Shown here: positions 25,300 to 34,082 of the stretch, piece by piece
Position numbering within the stretch: the first letter of the stretch is position 1
How the letters are laid out: each line of letters begins with the position of its first letter
NCBI GenBank assembly: GCA_025062295.1
Contig: JANXAJ010000020.1
Span: 1 to 38,221 of the forward strand
Length of the DNA: 38,221 nucleotides
Origin: Bacteroidia bacterium
GTDB lineage: Bacteria; Bacteroidota; Bacteroidia; SpSt-205
Reading direction: 5' to 3'
The notes under the pieces: generated by a model
Seen by the model: the letters and a program-made list of their open reading frames with translations, nothing else
Database searches by the model: none
Told to the model about the DNA's origin: nothing
Made by a program: the position numbers and the translations under genes

Positions 25300-25336
25300 A
25301 AGGATGGGTGCCTAAAAGGGTGCCCATCCTTCTTTT
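25300..25336 (+). terminator. Rho-independent terminator after the T9SS cargo gene
   Basis: AAGGATGGG pairs with CCCATCCTT (9 bp), extended inward by TGCC/GGTG with two wobble pairs around a TAAAAG loop, then TCTTTT. It starts 26 bp after the stop codon. Confidence 0.8.
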
Positions 25337-25466
25337 AGTTTGCAATAGGTATGAGAGGGGTCTCTTTTTTGGGCGCTCGTTTTTTCTGGTGTAGTGCGTT
25401 TTGGGTTGTAGAGGTTTGTTTTGATGCCTGTGCCAGCTAATAAGGAGGCTCTCCTGCCTATTTCCT

Positions 25467-26333
25467 TCACTCACACACCTTGCTCAAATACGACTCAATG
25501 GCCCTCACAAACTCTTGTGGGGAGAGTTCTTCCTCCGAAGCAGAGAGATGAGGCAGGAGAGAGAGAAGATCCTCAGCTTTTCGGTAAGTTGCCTTTGCAT
25601 ACTGAGCGAAGGGGTGCTGGGAGGGCGTAACCCATGGTCGTCCTATACGAAACAAAGGCTCTTCATTGAAGGGGTATCCTACACTGATGAGGACCTCCGA
25701 GCGAAGGGCATAGAGTTCTGTTTCTATCCAAGGTAGTCCGATTCGCAAATGGATACGGCTAGGAAATCGGCTGGCAGCACTCCGCAAAGCCGTAACCTCT
25801 CGAGGAGTTCCAACAACGAAGACTGTGTATTTGTCTAATCCAAGAAGATCTGCAATATATGCTGCTTGGGCTGCACCGTCTCTCTGAACAAAAAGGCAGA
25901 CGCTTCGCTTTACTCTCCACTCTTCCAATATTCCTAAGCCTGTGCTTGGAAAGTAGATAGGTGAGGGAGCGGGTAGGGGAAAAGAAAAGGAGAGGAGCCG
26001 AGAGAATCGGCGCTGCCACCGACGGGTCAAGGTTTTCATCCAGGAGAGAGTTCCTCCAAGGATAATCTTCGGCCGAAAGTCCTCCATTTGCCACAGTTCC
26101 TCTACCTCTTCTGCTAAGCGGGAGAGAGTCCACTTTCCTTGAAAGCCTATGAGTCGTCCTTTTCCATTCCATAGAGAGAGGGTATAAGTCGGTCCTGGTA
26201 AGAGAGGATTCCAACTAATGCCCCAGAGGGGAAGGCGGGTGGAAAGCAAGGATAAAAGCGATTCCAAAGCCTCTCCTATGAGGTCATAATGAGTAGGGGA
26301 AGCGGCGGGAAGGAGCCAAACGACCGTAATCAT
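25467..26333 (-). CDS. Unknown protein, last gene after the pdxA-like gene
   Basis: 288 residues; not recognised with confidence. It begins MITVVWLLPAASPTHYDLIGEALESLLSLL, shows alternating strands and helices, and in the second half has RSVCLFVQRDGAAQAAYIADLLGL, YTVFVVGTPREVTAL and LRSEVLISVGYPFNEEPLF. These resemble the beta-alpha units of a Rossmann-like or GT-B-like fold, but no diagnostic motif is present. No signal peptide is evident. The ATG is one base past the pdxA TGA, so it is co-translated with pdxA and the aminopeptidase. A weak hairpin (AGGAG/CTCCT, about 25441-25453) lies after its stop. Confidence 0.65.
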   Translation of the reverse strand: MITVVWLLPAASPTHYDLIGEALESLLSLLSTRLPLWGISWNPLLPGPTYTLSLWNGKGRLIGFQGKWTLSRLAEEVEELWQMEDFRPKIILGGTLSWMKTLTRRWQRRFSRLLSFSFPLPAPSPIYFPSTGLGILEEWRVKRSVCLFVQRDGAAQAAYIADLLGLDKYTVFVVGTPREVTALRSAASRFPSRIHLRIGLPWIETELYALRSEVLISVGYPFNEEPLFRIGRPWVTPSQHPFAQYAKATYRKAEDLLSLLPHLSASEEELSPQEFVRAIESYLSKVCE

Positions 26334-26334
26334 C

Positions 26335-27366
26335 TCAGCTTTGCTGAACCTGAAATGCTTGACGACGACGAACTAGTCCGAGTCCCTCCCATACAGCTGC
26401 TGAGAGGCTGCTCAAATCTACTTCGTCGGTCCCCGCCTTGTCATATGCCACTCCATGATCGGGAGAAGTTCGGATGAAAGGAAGACCAGCGGTATATTGA
26501 TATCCTTCCCATCCTACCAGTATCTTGAAAGGGATAAGACCTTGATCGTGGTACAGGGCTAAAATCGCGTCTACCTCTTCATGCTTTCGGCTCGCAAAGA
26601 AGCCATCGGGAGAAAAAGGTCCTCCTACATACAGGCCCTCTGCCCATAGAGATTGAATAAGGGGCTTGAGGAGGCGCTCCTCTTCCTCCCCAATGAGCCC
26701 ACCCTCGCCCGCGTGTGGATTCAGGCCTAGGACTGCGATGCGAGGCGCTTGAATAGCAAAGTCTTGACGCAGAGCTTGATGCAAAGTGCGAATCCCTTCC
26801 CGAATCCTATTCTCAGAGAGAGAGAGAGGTACTTCACGCAATGGAATGTGTTCGGTCAAAAGAGCCACTCGCAAACCATTTCCTACCATAACCATAAGAG
26901 GAAATGCTTCTGAAAAAGTGGCTCGGAAATACTCTGTGTGTCCCCGGTAAGGAAAGTGCTCCTGGCTATAGAAAGTTGTCTTATCAACGGGAAGGGTCAC
27001 AAGTAAGTCTATGGCACCAGCTATTGCGGCCTTCACAGCCTGGACAAAGGACTGACGGGCGAGGCTTCCCCCTTCTTTAGAAGGTTTCCCAATAGAGAAG
27101 TCAGATATTTCTTTACATTCTATCAGATTGAGAAGGTTAGGCTTTGCTTCGTCGGGGCTACGAATAAGATGGTAACGCATGATTTGAAGTCCTAAGAATC
27201 CGCGCCATCGCTCAATCACTTTGCGATGACCAAAGACAATAGGAATAAAAGATTCTTGCCACCCTTCTCGTTCTATGAAGCGCAGGAGGAGCTGAGGTCC
27301 GACGCCTCCCGCTTCTCCGATAGAAAAGCCTACCCGCGGTAGCTCACTGGAAAAGCCGTTCTCCAT
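26335..27366 (-). CDS. pdxA: 4-hydroxythreonine-4-phosphate dehydrogenase (PdxA family)
   Basis: 343 residues. PdxA oxidises 4-phosphohydroxy-threonine in the DXP-dependent pyridoxal-phosphate pathway. Family landmarks: a GHTEYF segment with a metal-ligand His, LGLNPHAGEGGLIGEEE, GPFSPDGFFAS, and ILALYHDQGLIPFK with a further metal His. The usual N-terminal GDPxGIGPE motif here reads GEAGGVGPQ, so Asp, Pro and Glu positions differ; this may reflect drift or a relaxed substrate. It overlaps the upstream aminopeptidase gene by 23 bp and is followed by the unknown gene after one base. Confidence 0.9.
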   Translation of the reverse strand: MENGFSSELPRVGFSIGEAGGVGPQLLLRFIEREGWQESFIPIVFGHRKVIERWRGFLGLQIMRYHLIRSPDEAKPNLLNLIECKEISDFSIGKPSKEGGSLARQSFVQAVKAAIAGAIDLLVTLPVDKTTFYSQEHFPYRGHTEYFRATFSEAFPLMVMVGNGLRVALLTEHIPLREVPLSLSENRIREGIRTLHQALRQDFAIQAPRIAVLGLNPHAGEGGLIGEEEERLLKPLIQSLWAEGLYVGGPFSPDGFFASRKHEEVDAILALYHDQGLIPFKILVGWEGYQYTAGLPFIRTSPDHGVAYDKAGTDEVDLSSLSAAVWEGLGLVRRRQAFQVQQS

Positions 27367-28804
27367 GGCGCATGAGAAATGCTACAGTAAGTCGTACACC
27401 GACCCCAGAGGCGTATTTGACTTGATAATGGCGAGGAAATCCGCGCTCAGGCGGAAGTGGCTTATTGAGATAGGCGGTTCCTGCAATATCTATATGAGCC
27501 CAGGGATACCGAACGAAGTATTCTAAAAATTTCGCTGCAGTAATAGCGCCTGCCTCTCTTCCCGCTGAGTTTTTGATAGCAGCAATGTCGCTCTTAATCA
27601 TATACCCATAATCCTCCCAAAGAGGAAATTCAACCAGTCGCTCATACGTATGCCAACTTGCCTCTATTAGTGCCTCTCGGATGGCTTGATTAGCATTTGT
27701 GAAGAGGACAGAAGCATATCGTCCTACTGCCATAGCTGCCGAGCCTGTCAGCGTGGCAAAGTCTAAGACGAATGCTGGATCATAGCGGCGAGCATACACC
27801 AGCGCATCCGCTAGAATTAATCTTCCTTCTGCATCGGTATTACGAATTTCCACAGGTGTACCATCCGAAATGTAGATGATATCATTTGGCGTGTAAGCAT
27901 TTTCTCCTGGACGATTATCGGTGGCAGGAACGAGCGCTATAATGTGGAAAGGCAGGCGCAGCAGTGTGATTGCCCGAAGTGCGCCTATCACTGCAGCCGC
28001 ACCCGCCATATCACACTTCATATAATCCATGCTATCTGTAGTATCTTTCAAGCTGAGCCCACCTGTGTCAAAGACAATCCCCTTGCCTACTAGCACGATC
28101 GGCTTTTGATTAATAGGGGATTCGGGATGATATTCGGCTATGGTGAAAGTAGGGGGATTCTGACTGCCCCGATTGACTGCTAAAAGTCCTCCCATTTTCT
28201 CATTCTGTATCTCGGCTTTATCTAAAATCTTCACTGAGAAGCCAACTGTTTTACCCAGTTCTTGAATGCGGCGAGCAAGCTCTTCAGCGGTGAGGACATT
28301 TGGAGGTTCATTCACCCAATCTCGGACCATATTGACAGACTCTCCAATGATAAACCCCTGTTGAATCGCCTTTTCTGCTATTTCATCTGGGGCGTATACC
28401 TCTATTTCTTCTACAGAAGGTGGCGGTTCTACGGCGTACTTGATAAAGCGATATAAGCTCATATGAGCCATTTCCCCTAAGGCTTGATAAAAGTCAGAGG
28501 TGTTTTCTTGGTCAGACCCAGCGACCCAGTAGAGCTGGACACTTTTCCACCCCACCTCTTCCGCTTTCCGAAGCGCATAATATACCCCCCTTCGTAGATG
28601 CTCTACACTGGACTCGGGTAAGGCTACTTGCATGAAAGAATAGCGTCCATCTACAAAAAAACTCAATCTTTCAGCAATAGGGAACGCTGCAGGCGATACA
28701 CCGAAAGGATGTAGAGCCTCTGCCCACCGATAGCGCCCGTGAGGAGATAGAAGCCAGAGAACGGGACGCTCTGCTCGTATTGTCCGTATGGTCCTTATTT
28801 GCAT
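27344..28804 (-). CDS. M17 family leucyl aminopeptidase
   Basis: 486 residues; cytosolic dimetal exopeptidase that removes N-terminal residues from peptides. The C-terminal catalytic half has GKGIVFDTGGLSLKDT with a metal-binding Asp, MKCDMAGAAAV with the active-site Lys and Asp, and the family signature NTDAEGRL, which supplies Asp and Glu ligands and the Arg. The N-terminal ~160 residues form the variable domain. The ATG at 28804 has TAACTTTG ending 5 nt upstream. It heads the three-gene transcript with pdxA and the unknown gene and is divergent from the outer-membrane receptor. Confidence 0.94.
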   Translation of the reverse strand: MQIRTIRTIRAERPVLWLLSPHGRYRWAEALHPFGVSPAAFPIAERLSFFVDGRYSFMQVALPESSVEHLRRGVYYALRKAEEVGWKSVQLYWVAGSDQENTSDFYQALGEMAHMSLYRFIKYAVEPPPSVEEIEVYAPDEIAEKAIQQGFIIGESVNMVRDWVNEPPNVLTAEELARRIQELGKTVGFSVKILDKAEIQNEKMGGLLAVNRGSQNPPTFTIAEYHPESPINQKPIVLVGKGIVFDTGGLSLKDTTDSMDYMKCDMAGAAAVIGALRAITLLRLPFHIIALVPATDNRPGENAYTPNDIIYISDGTPVEIRNTDAEGRLILADALVYARRYDPAFVLDFATLTGSAAMAVGRYASVLFTNANQAIREALIEASWHTYERLVEFPLWEDYGYMIKSDIAAIKNSAGREAGAITAAKFLEYFVRYPWAHIDIAGTAYLNKPLPPERGFPRHYQVKYASGVGVRLTVAFLMRHGERLFQ

Positions 28805-28809
28805 AGAGG

Positions 28810-28817
28810 CAAAGTTA
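28810..28817 (-). promoter_or_regulatory. -7 promoter box TAACTTTG of the aminopeptidase operon
   Basis: Exact TAnnTTTG match, 5 nt (CCTCT) before the ATG at 28804. Confidence 0.6.
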
Positions 28818-28877
28818 GAGGGTGTGCTATACCGAATTAAACTTCTAGTGAAAGTAGAGCCTCTTATTCATGGACGA

Positions 28878-31289
28878 ATGCCCTGGCTACTGATTGGAAT
28901 TGTGATTGTATGGGCTCAACCACCTCACCGGCGCTTTGATGGCGAACCCCGTCCTGAAGCTCCTCTTAGGGGAACCATTCGGGGTACTCTTAGAGATAGT
29001 CTAAGTAGAGAGCCCTTGCCATATGTCTCTATTGCTCTCTATAGGGGGGAGAGGCTCATCGCAGGCACGCTTTCTGATGAGAAAGGCGCATTTGTCCTAC
29101 AGGATGTACCGATTGGAAAGTACCTTCTTCGCTTTCAGCCATTAGGATACAAGCCCACGGAGAAGCTCATAGAGACGACCCCTCTGCGTCCAGACCTCAA
29201 CTTGGGGACCTTATACCTTAGTGAAGTAGGAATTGAACTTCAATCAGTAGAAATCCGAGGTGAGCGGGCACCCCTTGAATACCAGCCCGAAAAAATAGTG
29301 TATCTCCCCGAGAAGGACCCTACCCTGCAAGGGGGAGACGCTATAGATGTCTTACGCAAGCTGCCCTCTGTATATGTAGATTTAGAGGGGCGCATTGAGG
29401 TGCGAGGAAGCGGAGCCGTCCGTATTTATGTGGATGGGAAGCCGTCTCTTCTTTTCTCTAATAATCCTGGGGAAGCGCTTAGGGCTATCCCCGCTGATCA
29501 AATAGAGCGAATAGAACTCATTACCAATCCATCTGCTCGGTACGAGGCTGAGGGCAATACGATTCTCAATATCGTTCTCAAGCGAAACAGGCTTGAAGGT
29601 TTGTCTGTGTCAGGGAATGCTGGGATCTCCAATCAATTTGCAAATGGGAATCTGACCCTTGGTGTGAAGGTCCGCCGATGGTCCCACACGCTCAATCTTA
29701 GCGGAAGGTATCGTTACGCTGGCACTGGCTATACTCGCTTTCACAGAATACAAGAAACGGCGACAGGACCAATTCATCTGAGGCAAGAGGGGAAATTCCT
29801 CCCTCGCCGCTTTGCGACTCAGTTTGCTTATAGCGGAGAGGTAGTGCGAAGCGCTGCCAGCAGTCTAAGTTGGACCTTGAGCTGGAGAGACCTTTCGTTT
29901 CTTCGTACTAACGACCTACATGTGCAGTGGGAAGGAGGGCCTTGGCATGGCCTCTCTTATCTTCGGCGAGCCCAGTTTCCCCTGAGAGAATGGGGAGTCA
30001 CTGGTAACCTTGACTTCACCTATCGTTTCCCTTATCGCTCGGGGGAAGAGTTTGTTTTCTCCCTACAGGGAGGATATGGCCATCGCGCCCAACGCTATGT
30101 CTTAGATCAATTAGCGGAAGTTGATACCTTTTTCCTCCGAGAGCAGAGCGTGAATCTTGGTCCTTCTTGGGAGACGCAGCTTCAGGCTGATTATACTCGT
30201 CCGCTAGGCCAGCGATGGAAGATAGAGACAGGTTTTCGACTCAATGGAAGAGGACTTGGAACAGGCTTCTCAACGGAAAGATACGATCCTGTCCAGCAAA
30301 GCTTTCTTCTTCTACCCTCTCGTCAGGATACACTCACCTATACACAATGGATTCCAGCTGCATACCTGTCTATAGCATGGGCAAAAGACCGATGGCTCCT
30401 CAAGGGAGGATGGCGGCTGGAACACACTCTTAATCAAGCCCTTTTCCTGCGTGGTACCTTCCCGTTTCGCCAGAGTTACTCTAATCTTTTCCCTAATCTT
30501 CTTTTGAGCTACAATCTCAAAGGACTCTTTCCGCTGCAGCTCACTTATAGCCAGCGGATTCGTCGCCCTTGGCTCCAAGAACTGAATCCCTTTGTAGATG
30601 CGGCTGATCCTCGCAATATCCAGTATGGAGAACCAGCCCTCAACCCAGAAATTATTCACTCTATAGAGTTAGGCCTCTTCCCTTTTATAACCCTCTACTG
30701 GCGGCAGAATGTAAGGGCTATCCAAGAATATGCCTTCGTAGATGACCGAGGCATTACTCATAACACTTACAGAAATGCAGGCAAGCGATACTTATACGGC
30801 GTGAATGTATTCCTTCGGAGGACATTTTTCTCAGATAAGCTGACCGTGCAGGGGAGCGGAGAGCTGGAATGGGTGGAAGCCCAGGCTAATTTTGGTACTT
30901 CTCAGTTTAGGAATGCAGGCTGGCAATACACCCTACGCGGTTCTATTCAGTGGCGTCCCTCTCCAACCTGGGCTGCTGAACTTTCGGGCAATTATAGCTC
31001 GCCGCGAATATCGCTCCAGGGTCTTCGTCCCATCTTCATGTTTCAAGAGCTTGGCGTGCGTAAATCCTTTAGACAGGGTCGGTGGTCGGTCGGTGCAGTT
31101 GTATATAATCCTTTTTACCAATACCTTCGCTTCTATACCCGCTCGCAAGGTCCTGGCTTCTTTCAGGAGAATATAACAGGAGTCCCATTTCGGCTTTTTG
31201 GGGTTCAGCTGCGGTATCAGCAGACCCGAGCTGGCGAGAACTTCTGGCGCCGGCGGCGTGCTCCTGGAGGTATGGAAGAGGAATGGTGA
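28878..31289 (+). CDS. TonB-dependent-receptor-like outer-membrane beta-barrel protein
   Basis: From the ATG at 28878 it has 803 residues, starting with a signal peptide (MPWLLIGIVIVWAQ). A carboxypeptidase-regulatory-like domain (about 30-110: LRDSLSREPLPYVSIALYRG, KGAFVLQDVPIGKYLLRF) is followed by a plug domain (about 125-235: GGDAIDVLRKLPSVYVD, VRIYVDGKPSLLF, IPADQIERIELITNPSARYEAEG) and a C-terminal barrel of many amphipathic strands rich in Tyr, Arg and Trp. It resembles the Bacteroidota 'outer membrane beta-barrel family' with a degenerate plug. Substrate unknown; no SusD partner is adjacent. An in-frame ATG at 28788 would bury the signal peptide and is rejected. Its end is 2 bp from the convergent methyltransferase. 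Confidence 0.88.
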   Translation: MPWLLIGIVIVWAQPPHRRFDGEPRPEAPLRGTIRGTLRDSLSREPLPYVSIALYRGERLIAGTLSDEKGAFVLQDVPIGKYLLRFQPLGYKPTEKLIETTPLRPDLNLGTLYLSEVGIELQSVEIRGERAPLEYQPEKIVYLPEKDPTLQGGDAIDVLRKLPSVYVDLEGRIEVRGSGAVRIYVDGKPSLLFSNNPGEALRAIPADQIERIELITNPSARYEAEGNTILNIVLKRNRLEGLSVSGNAGISNQFANGNLTLGVKVRRWSHTLNLSGRYRYAGTGYTRFHRIQETATGPIHLRQEGKFLPRRFATQFAYSGEVVRSAASSLSWTLSWRDLSFLRTNDLHVQWEGGPWHGLSYLRRAQFPLREWGVTGNLDFTYRFPYRSGEEFVFSLQGGYGHRAQRYVLDQLAEVDTFFLREQSVNLGPSWETQLQADYTRPLGQRWKIETGFRLNGRGLGTGFSTERYDPVQQSFLLLPSRQDTLTYTQWIPAAYLSIAWAKDRWLLKGGWRLEHTLNQALFLRGTFPFRQSYSNLFPNLLLSYNLKGLFPLQLTYSQRIRRPWLQELNPFVDAADPRNIQYGEPALNPEIIHSIELGLFPFITLYWRQNVRAIQEYAFVDDRGITHNTYRNAGKRYLYGVNVFLRRTFFSDKLTVQGSGELEWVEAQANFGTSQFRNAGWQYTLRGSIQWRPSPTWAAELSGNYSSPRISLQGLRPIFMFQELGVRKSFRQGRWSVGAVVYNPFYQYLRFYTRSQGPGFFQENITGVPFRLFGVQLRYQQTRAGENFWRRRRAPGGMEEEW

Positions 31290-31291
31290 CT

Positions 31292-32173
31292 CTACTTCTT
31301 AACGTATAGGGCTTTTATCGTATCACCGAGCCGTGTAATCGTAAGTATCCAATTTATGCCTCTATAGGCTAACTTACCTAATTGATTATGGCTTATGATA
31401 TGTCTAAAGTTTTCTCTCTCCTTGCGTATCGACTGCGAATCTAGACCTTTGTTTTTAGCGAGCCGATTTCTTATGTAGAATATGTCAATTCCAGTAGTTT
31501 TCATATAAACTTTATGAAAACCAACTTCAGTGAGCATTCTATGAAGGGTATAGGGAGTAAAATAGCATACATGCTCTGGGTAGCAGAAAAAATCATGTAT
31601 TTCTTTGCCAACTATATAGCCAGATAAAGAATGCAAGTTAGGTGTGGTTATATAGATTGCTCCCTTATGGCGCAGGAGCCTGTAAGCCTTTTGAATATGC
31701 TCTTTTGGGTAAAAAAGGTGCTCTATAACTTCAAAAAAAGTAATTACATCATATTGAGTTTCAGCTTCAAAATCTAAGATGGAGCCTAAGTGGCATGGCA
31801 CATCTTTATTTTTACACATTTGTACTGCTTTTTCATCATACTCAATACCATAAACTTTCCATCCTCTCTCGAGGGCAACCTTGAGAAAATGACCATTTCC
31901 ACAGCCTACATCAAGTATGGTATTGATTCTTCTATATTTCTCAAAATAACCTAGAAGCTCCTGGTATCTCAGGAGGGTAATAGGAGAAATCCAGTCTGAT
32001 CTACTGTATTTAGCATAGGGTATTTTCAACTCCTCTGGTGTCGCTATTCTATTACTGAAATGAAATCCGCACCTTTCGCATCTGTGTAAATACACTTCCT
32101 CATATCCCCTCACAGGAGCTACTTTGTTGCAATCGCAAACGGGGCACGATTTCAGATACAGTTCATCGCTCAT
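31292..32173 (-). CDS. Class I SAM-dependent methyltransferase with N-terminal zinc ribbon
   Basis: 293 residues. Cys10/Cys13 and Cys32/Cys35 (CPVCDC, CERCGF) form a probable zinc ribbon. The SAM-binding motif ILDVGCGNGHFL lies at about 86-97, with VYGIEYDEKAV and ITFFEVIEHLFYP following. Such enzymes often methylate sugars or lipids in surface-glycan loci, which fits the glycosyltransferases upstream. The gene is clearly more AT-rich than its neighbours and uses more AAA, ATA and TTA codons, suggesting recent acquisition. The ATG has a TAGGTTAG box (one mismatch, 32179-32186) 5 nt upstream, which overlaps the end of a glycosyltransferase remnant. Confidence 0.86.
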   Translation of the reverse strand: MSDELYLKSCPVCDCNKVAPVRGYEEVYLHRCERCGFHFSNRIATPEELKIPYAKYSRSDWISPITLLRYQELLGYFEKYRRINTILDVGCGNGHFLKVALERGWKVYGIEYDEKAVQMCKNKDVPCHLGSILDFEAETQYDVITFFEVIEHLFYPKEHIQKAYRLLRHKGAIYITTPNLHSLSGYIVGKEIHDFFCYPEHVCYFTPYTLHRMLTEVGFHKVYMKTTGIDIFYIRNRLAKNKGLDSQSIRKERENFRHIISHNQLGKLAYRGINWILTITRLGDTIKALYVKK

Positions 32174-32183
32174 TAAGACTAAC

Positions 32184-32417
32184 CTATAGTTTTTTCCTCA
32201 AATCTATCTTGGCGGCTTCAGACTTGATCGGAGAGTGGTTAATTTCACTGTTTTGGATATTCATGATGCAATAAAATTGAGACATGTAAGCGTTAGAAAA
32301 GTAAAAAGGGTGATAGAAAAGCAAATATCTAATCAGGAATGAAGACTTATCTCTGAGCTTGACAGCGTTTTGTTCAGCCCATTGATCTACGAGGAGATTC
32401 GCTTTGCCTAAATGAGC
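32184..32417 (-). pseudogene. Remnant of a glycosyltransferase-like gene (C-terminal piece)
   Basis: A 77-residue open frame with no start codon in its first 44 codons. It lies between a TAA at 32418-32420 and a TAG at 32184-32186. The first 40 residues (AHLGKANLLVDQWAEQN, then KLRDKSSFLIRYLLFYH) read like real protein. They resemble the helical tail found after the catalytic domain of GT2-type glycosyltransferases (KAN...D.WAE pattern followed by a hydrophobic helix). It overlaps the last 10 bases of the intact glycosyltransferase in another frame and shares the AT-rich composition of the methyltransferase downstream. I infer a truncated leftover of an acquired gene. It could still be translated as a 33-residue peptide from an internal ATG. 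Confidence 0.45.
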
Positions 32418-33268
32418 TTATAATTTCGGAACTCTGCCACCCGCCACCCTGTTTTTCGCTCTATCCAGCCCAACAGACGTTCCTTGAGAGAAAGGGCGGC
32501 CATATGCGGCTCGTATCTAAAATCCCAATCCTTCTCGGCTATGCGAGCCGTCATCACTCTTGGATGAGTGCCCTCATACCTCTTGAGAAGGTCATTGGTC
32601 TGATACTGAAAACTTTTTGGCTTATGCTTCTCTATCCATTCATCCTCATGCCAAAGTCGGCCCATCTCTATAAACTTCCTCTCTTGGGCAGCTGGGGGGC
32701 GCACCCAACCATAATGAAAAATGCGGGCATGAGCGGGCTTGACCCGTAAGCGTCTTCTTCCTCGTCGGAAGCCTTGAGCGTCCCGATAGGCTCGGATATC
32801 CGGATAAGGGCGAATCACTCGCACCTCTCGCCTATACCATCGGCGAGAGGCGCCTATCCATTCGTAGCTGCCATAGAAGTGTAGGTAGTCAAAAAGGAGG
32901 CCCTCTACCCTTGGATTGTGATGCCACTCCTTCATCGCCGCTTGGAGGGAAGGATAATCCTCTTCATGTAGCACTTCATCTGCTTGGAGAATTAGCACCC
33001 AGTCAGCTGATGGTAGCCGAGCTATCAGCTTATTCGTCTCTATAGCTAAAACTGAGCCTCCTTTTCTGAGACTTAGGTTCCACTCAGATTCTACTATCAC
33101 CAGTCGAGGGTCTTTTATTTCCTTGAGAGCTTCATGAGTGCCATCATTGCTTTGCCCTACACTGACATAAAACTGTTCACAGAGTGGTAAAGCTGAGAGA
33201 ATCGCTTCTCGAAAAGGATATCCCAGCTTAATACCGTTTCTAAGGATCATCCCTCCTACGACTCGCAT
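32408..33268 (-). CDS. Glycosyltransferase family 2-like protein
   Basis: 286 residues, apparently complete. The N-terminal GT-A fold shows VVGGMILRNGIKLGYPFREAILSALP, VSVGQSNDGTHEALKEI, and the acidic motif ADWVLILQADEVLHEED (about 90-106) in place of a classic DxD. The C-terminal part is rich in Trp, Arg and Tyr and ends EFRNYKLI. Its membership of an LPS or capsule-type cluster suggests sugar transfer for surface glycans; donor and acceptor are unknown. The ATG has CACTTTTG ending 4 nt upstream (one mismatch). It follows the GT2 gene at 33294 after 25 bp. Confidence 0.82.
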   Translation of the reverse strand: MRVVGGMILRNGIKLGYPFREAILSALPLCEQFYVSVGQSNDGTHEALKEIKDPRLVIVESEWNLSLRKGGSVLAIETNKLIARLPSADWVLILQADEVLHEEDYPSLQAAMKEWHHNPRVEGLLFDYLHFYGSYEWIGASRRWYRREVRVIRPYPDIRAYRDAQGFRRGRRRLRVKPAHARIFHYGWVRPPAAQERKFIEMGRLWHEDEWIEKHKPKSFQYQTNDLLKRYEGTHPRVMTARIAEKDWDFRYEPHMAALSLKERLLGWIERKTGWRVAEFRNYKLI

Positions 33269-33272
33269 GGGA

Positions 33273-33280
33273 CAAAAGTG
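33273..33280 (-). promoter_or_regulatory. -7-like promoter box CACTTTTG
   Basis: One mismatch to TAnnTTTG, 4 nt (TCCC) before the ATG at 33268. It lies in the 25-bp gap between two glycosyltransferase genes. Confidence 0.4.
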
Positions 33281-33293
33281 AATAAGTTCTGAG

Positions 33294-34082
33294 CTATGGG
33301 TCTGTGGAAGGGGGGAGGGGGTTTGAGTGGTGCTGTTCGTGAAGGTAGGCTAGGTAAATCTCTCGGAGGATGTACACTATAGCTCCTATGAAGGCGATAC
33401 TTATGCCGCGCCAACCTAAGCGCCATCCCCCTCGAAGAAGGATACTCTTGACAAAACGAGCCCCAGCTCGTACCAGAGCTGGCACCCATCTCGGCTTCCA
33501 ATTCTGGAGATGCATGTGCCGGGCATACAACCAAGCATATCGGCTGCCGCGAAAGAGGTTTTCCTCGGGTGTTTCATACGCATAGTGCCAAAGCTCTCCC
33601 TCTAAAGACTCTACTCTTGTTCTTGGAGGCAGAATTATCCTCTCATGAACGGGGTCTTCACTCCAGCGAGCTATGACTCGCCGAAAAAGACGAATCTTCC
33701 AGTCTGGATACCAGTCTCCTGCTCGTATGAATTGACCACAATATACTGCTACTCTCAGAAATTGATATGCTTCTGCTCGCCAGTGTCCTTTCTCTCGGCA
33801 GATAGAGGTCCGAAGGGCTGGGGAGAGCACTTCATCCGCATCTACTGAAAGAATATATTCTCCTTGAGCGAGACTATTGGCATAATTTTTTTGCTTCCCA
33901 TAGCCCATGAAAGGCTGTTCATACCAGCGGACTTTAGAGAAACTCAGAGCTATCTCTTTGGTCTTATCGGTAGAGCCACTATCTACAATAACCACTTCAT
34001 CGGCTACTTCCTCTAGAGACTCCAGTACAAGAGATAAGTACTTTTGGGCATTATAAGTGATAAGGACGGCTGAAAGCTCCAT
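33294..34082 (-). CDS. Glycosyltransferase family 2, WaaE/KdtX-like
   Basis: 262 residues. GT-A domain with AVLITYNAQKYLSLVLESL, VVIVDSGSTDKT (about 30-41), YGKQKNYA, and the DxD motif in LSVDADEVL (Asp81, Asp83). The later DWYPDWKIRLFRR and PVHERI segments are typical of the LPS inner-core WaaE/KdtX group, which adds a hexose to heptose or a similar core sugar. A C-terminal hydrophobic helix (about 222-245) suggests membrane association. The ATG follows immediately after the permease TGA, so the two are co-translated. The exact acceptor is unknown. Confidence 0.9.
   Translation of the reverse strand: MELSAVLITYNAQKYLSLVLESLEEVADEVVIVDSGSTDKTKEIALSFSKVRWYEQPFMGYGKQKNYANSLAQGEYILSVDADEVLSPALRTSICREKGHWRAEAYQFLRVAVYCGQFIRAGDWYPDWKIRLFRRVIARWSEDPVHERIILPPRTRVESLEGELWHYAYETPEENLFRGSRYAWLYARHMHLQNWKPRWVPALVRAGARFVKSILLRGGWRLGWRGISIAFIGAIVYILREIYLAYLHEQHHSNPLPPSTDP

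Noticed and set aside
25441..25455. Terminator for the unknown minus-strand gene (AGGAG/CTCCT hairpin)
   Set aside because: Only 5 bp of stem and no real T-run on the minus strand; noted but not called.
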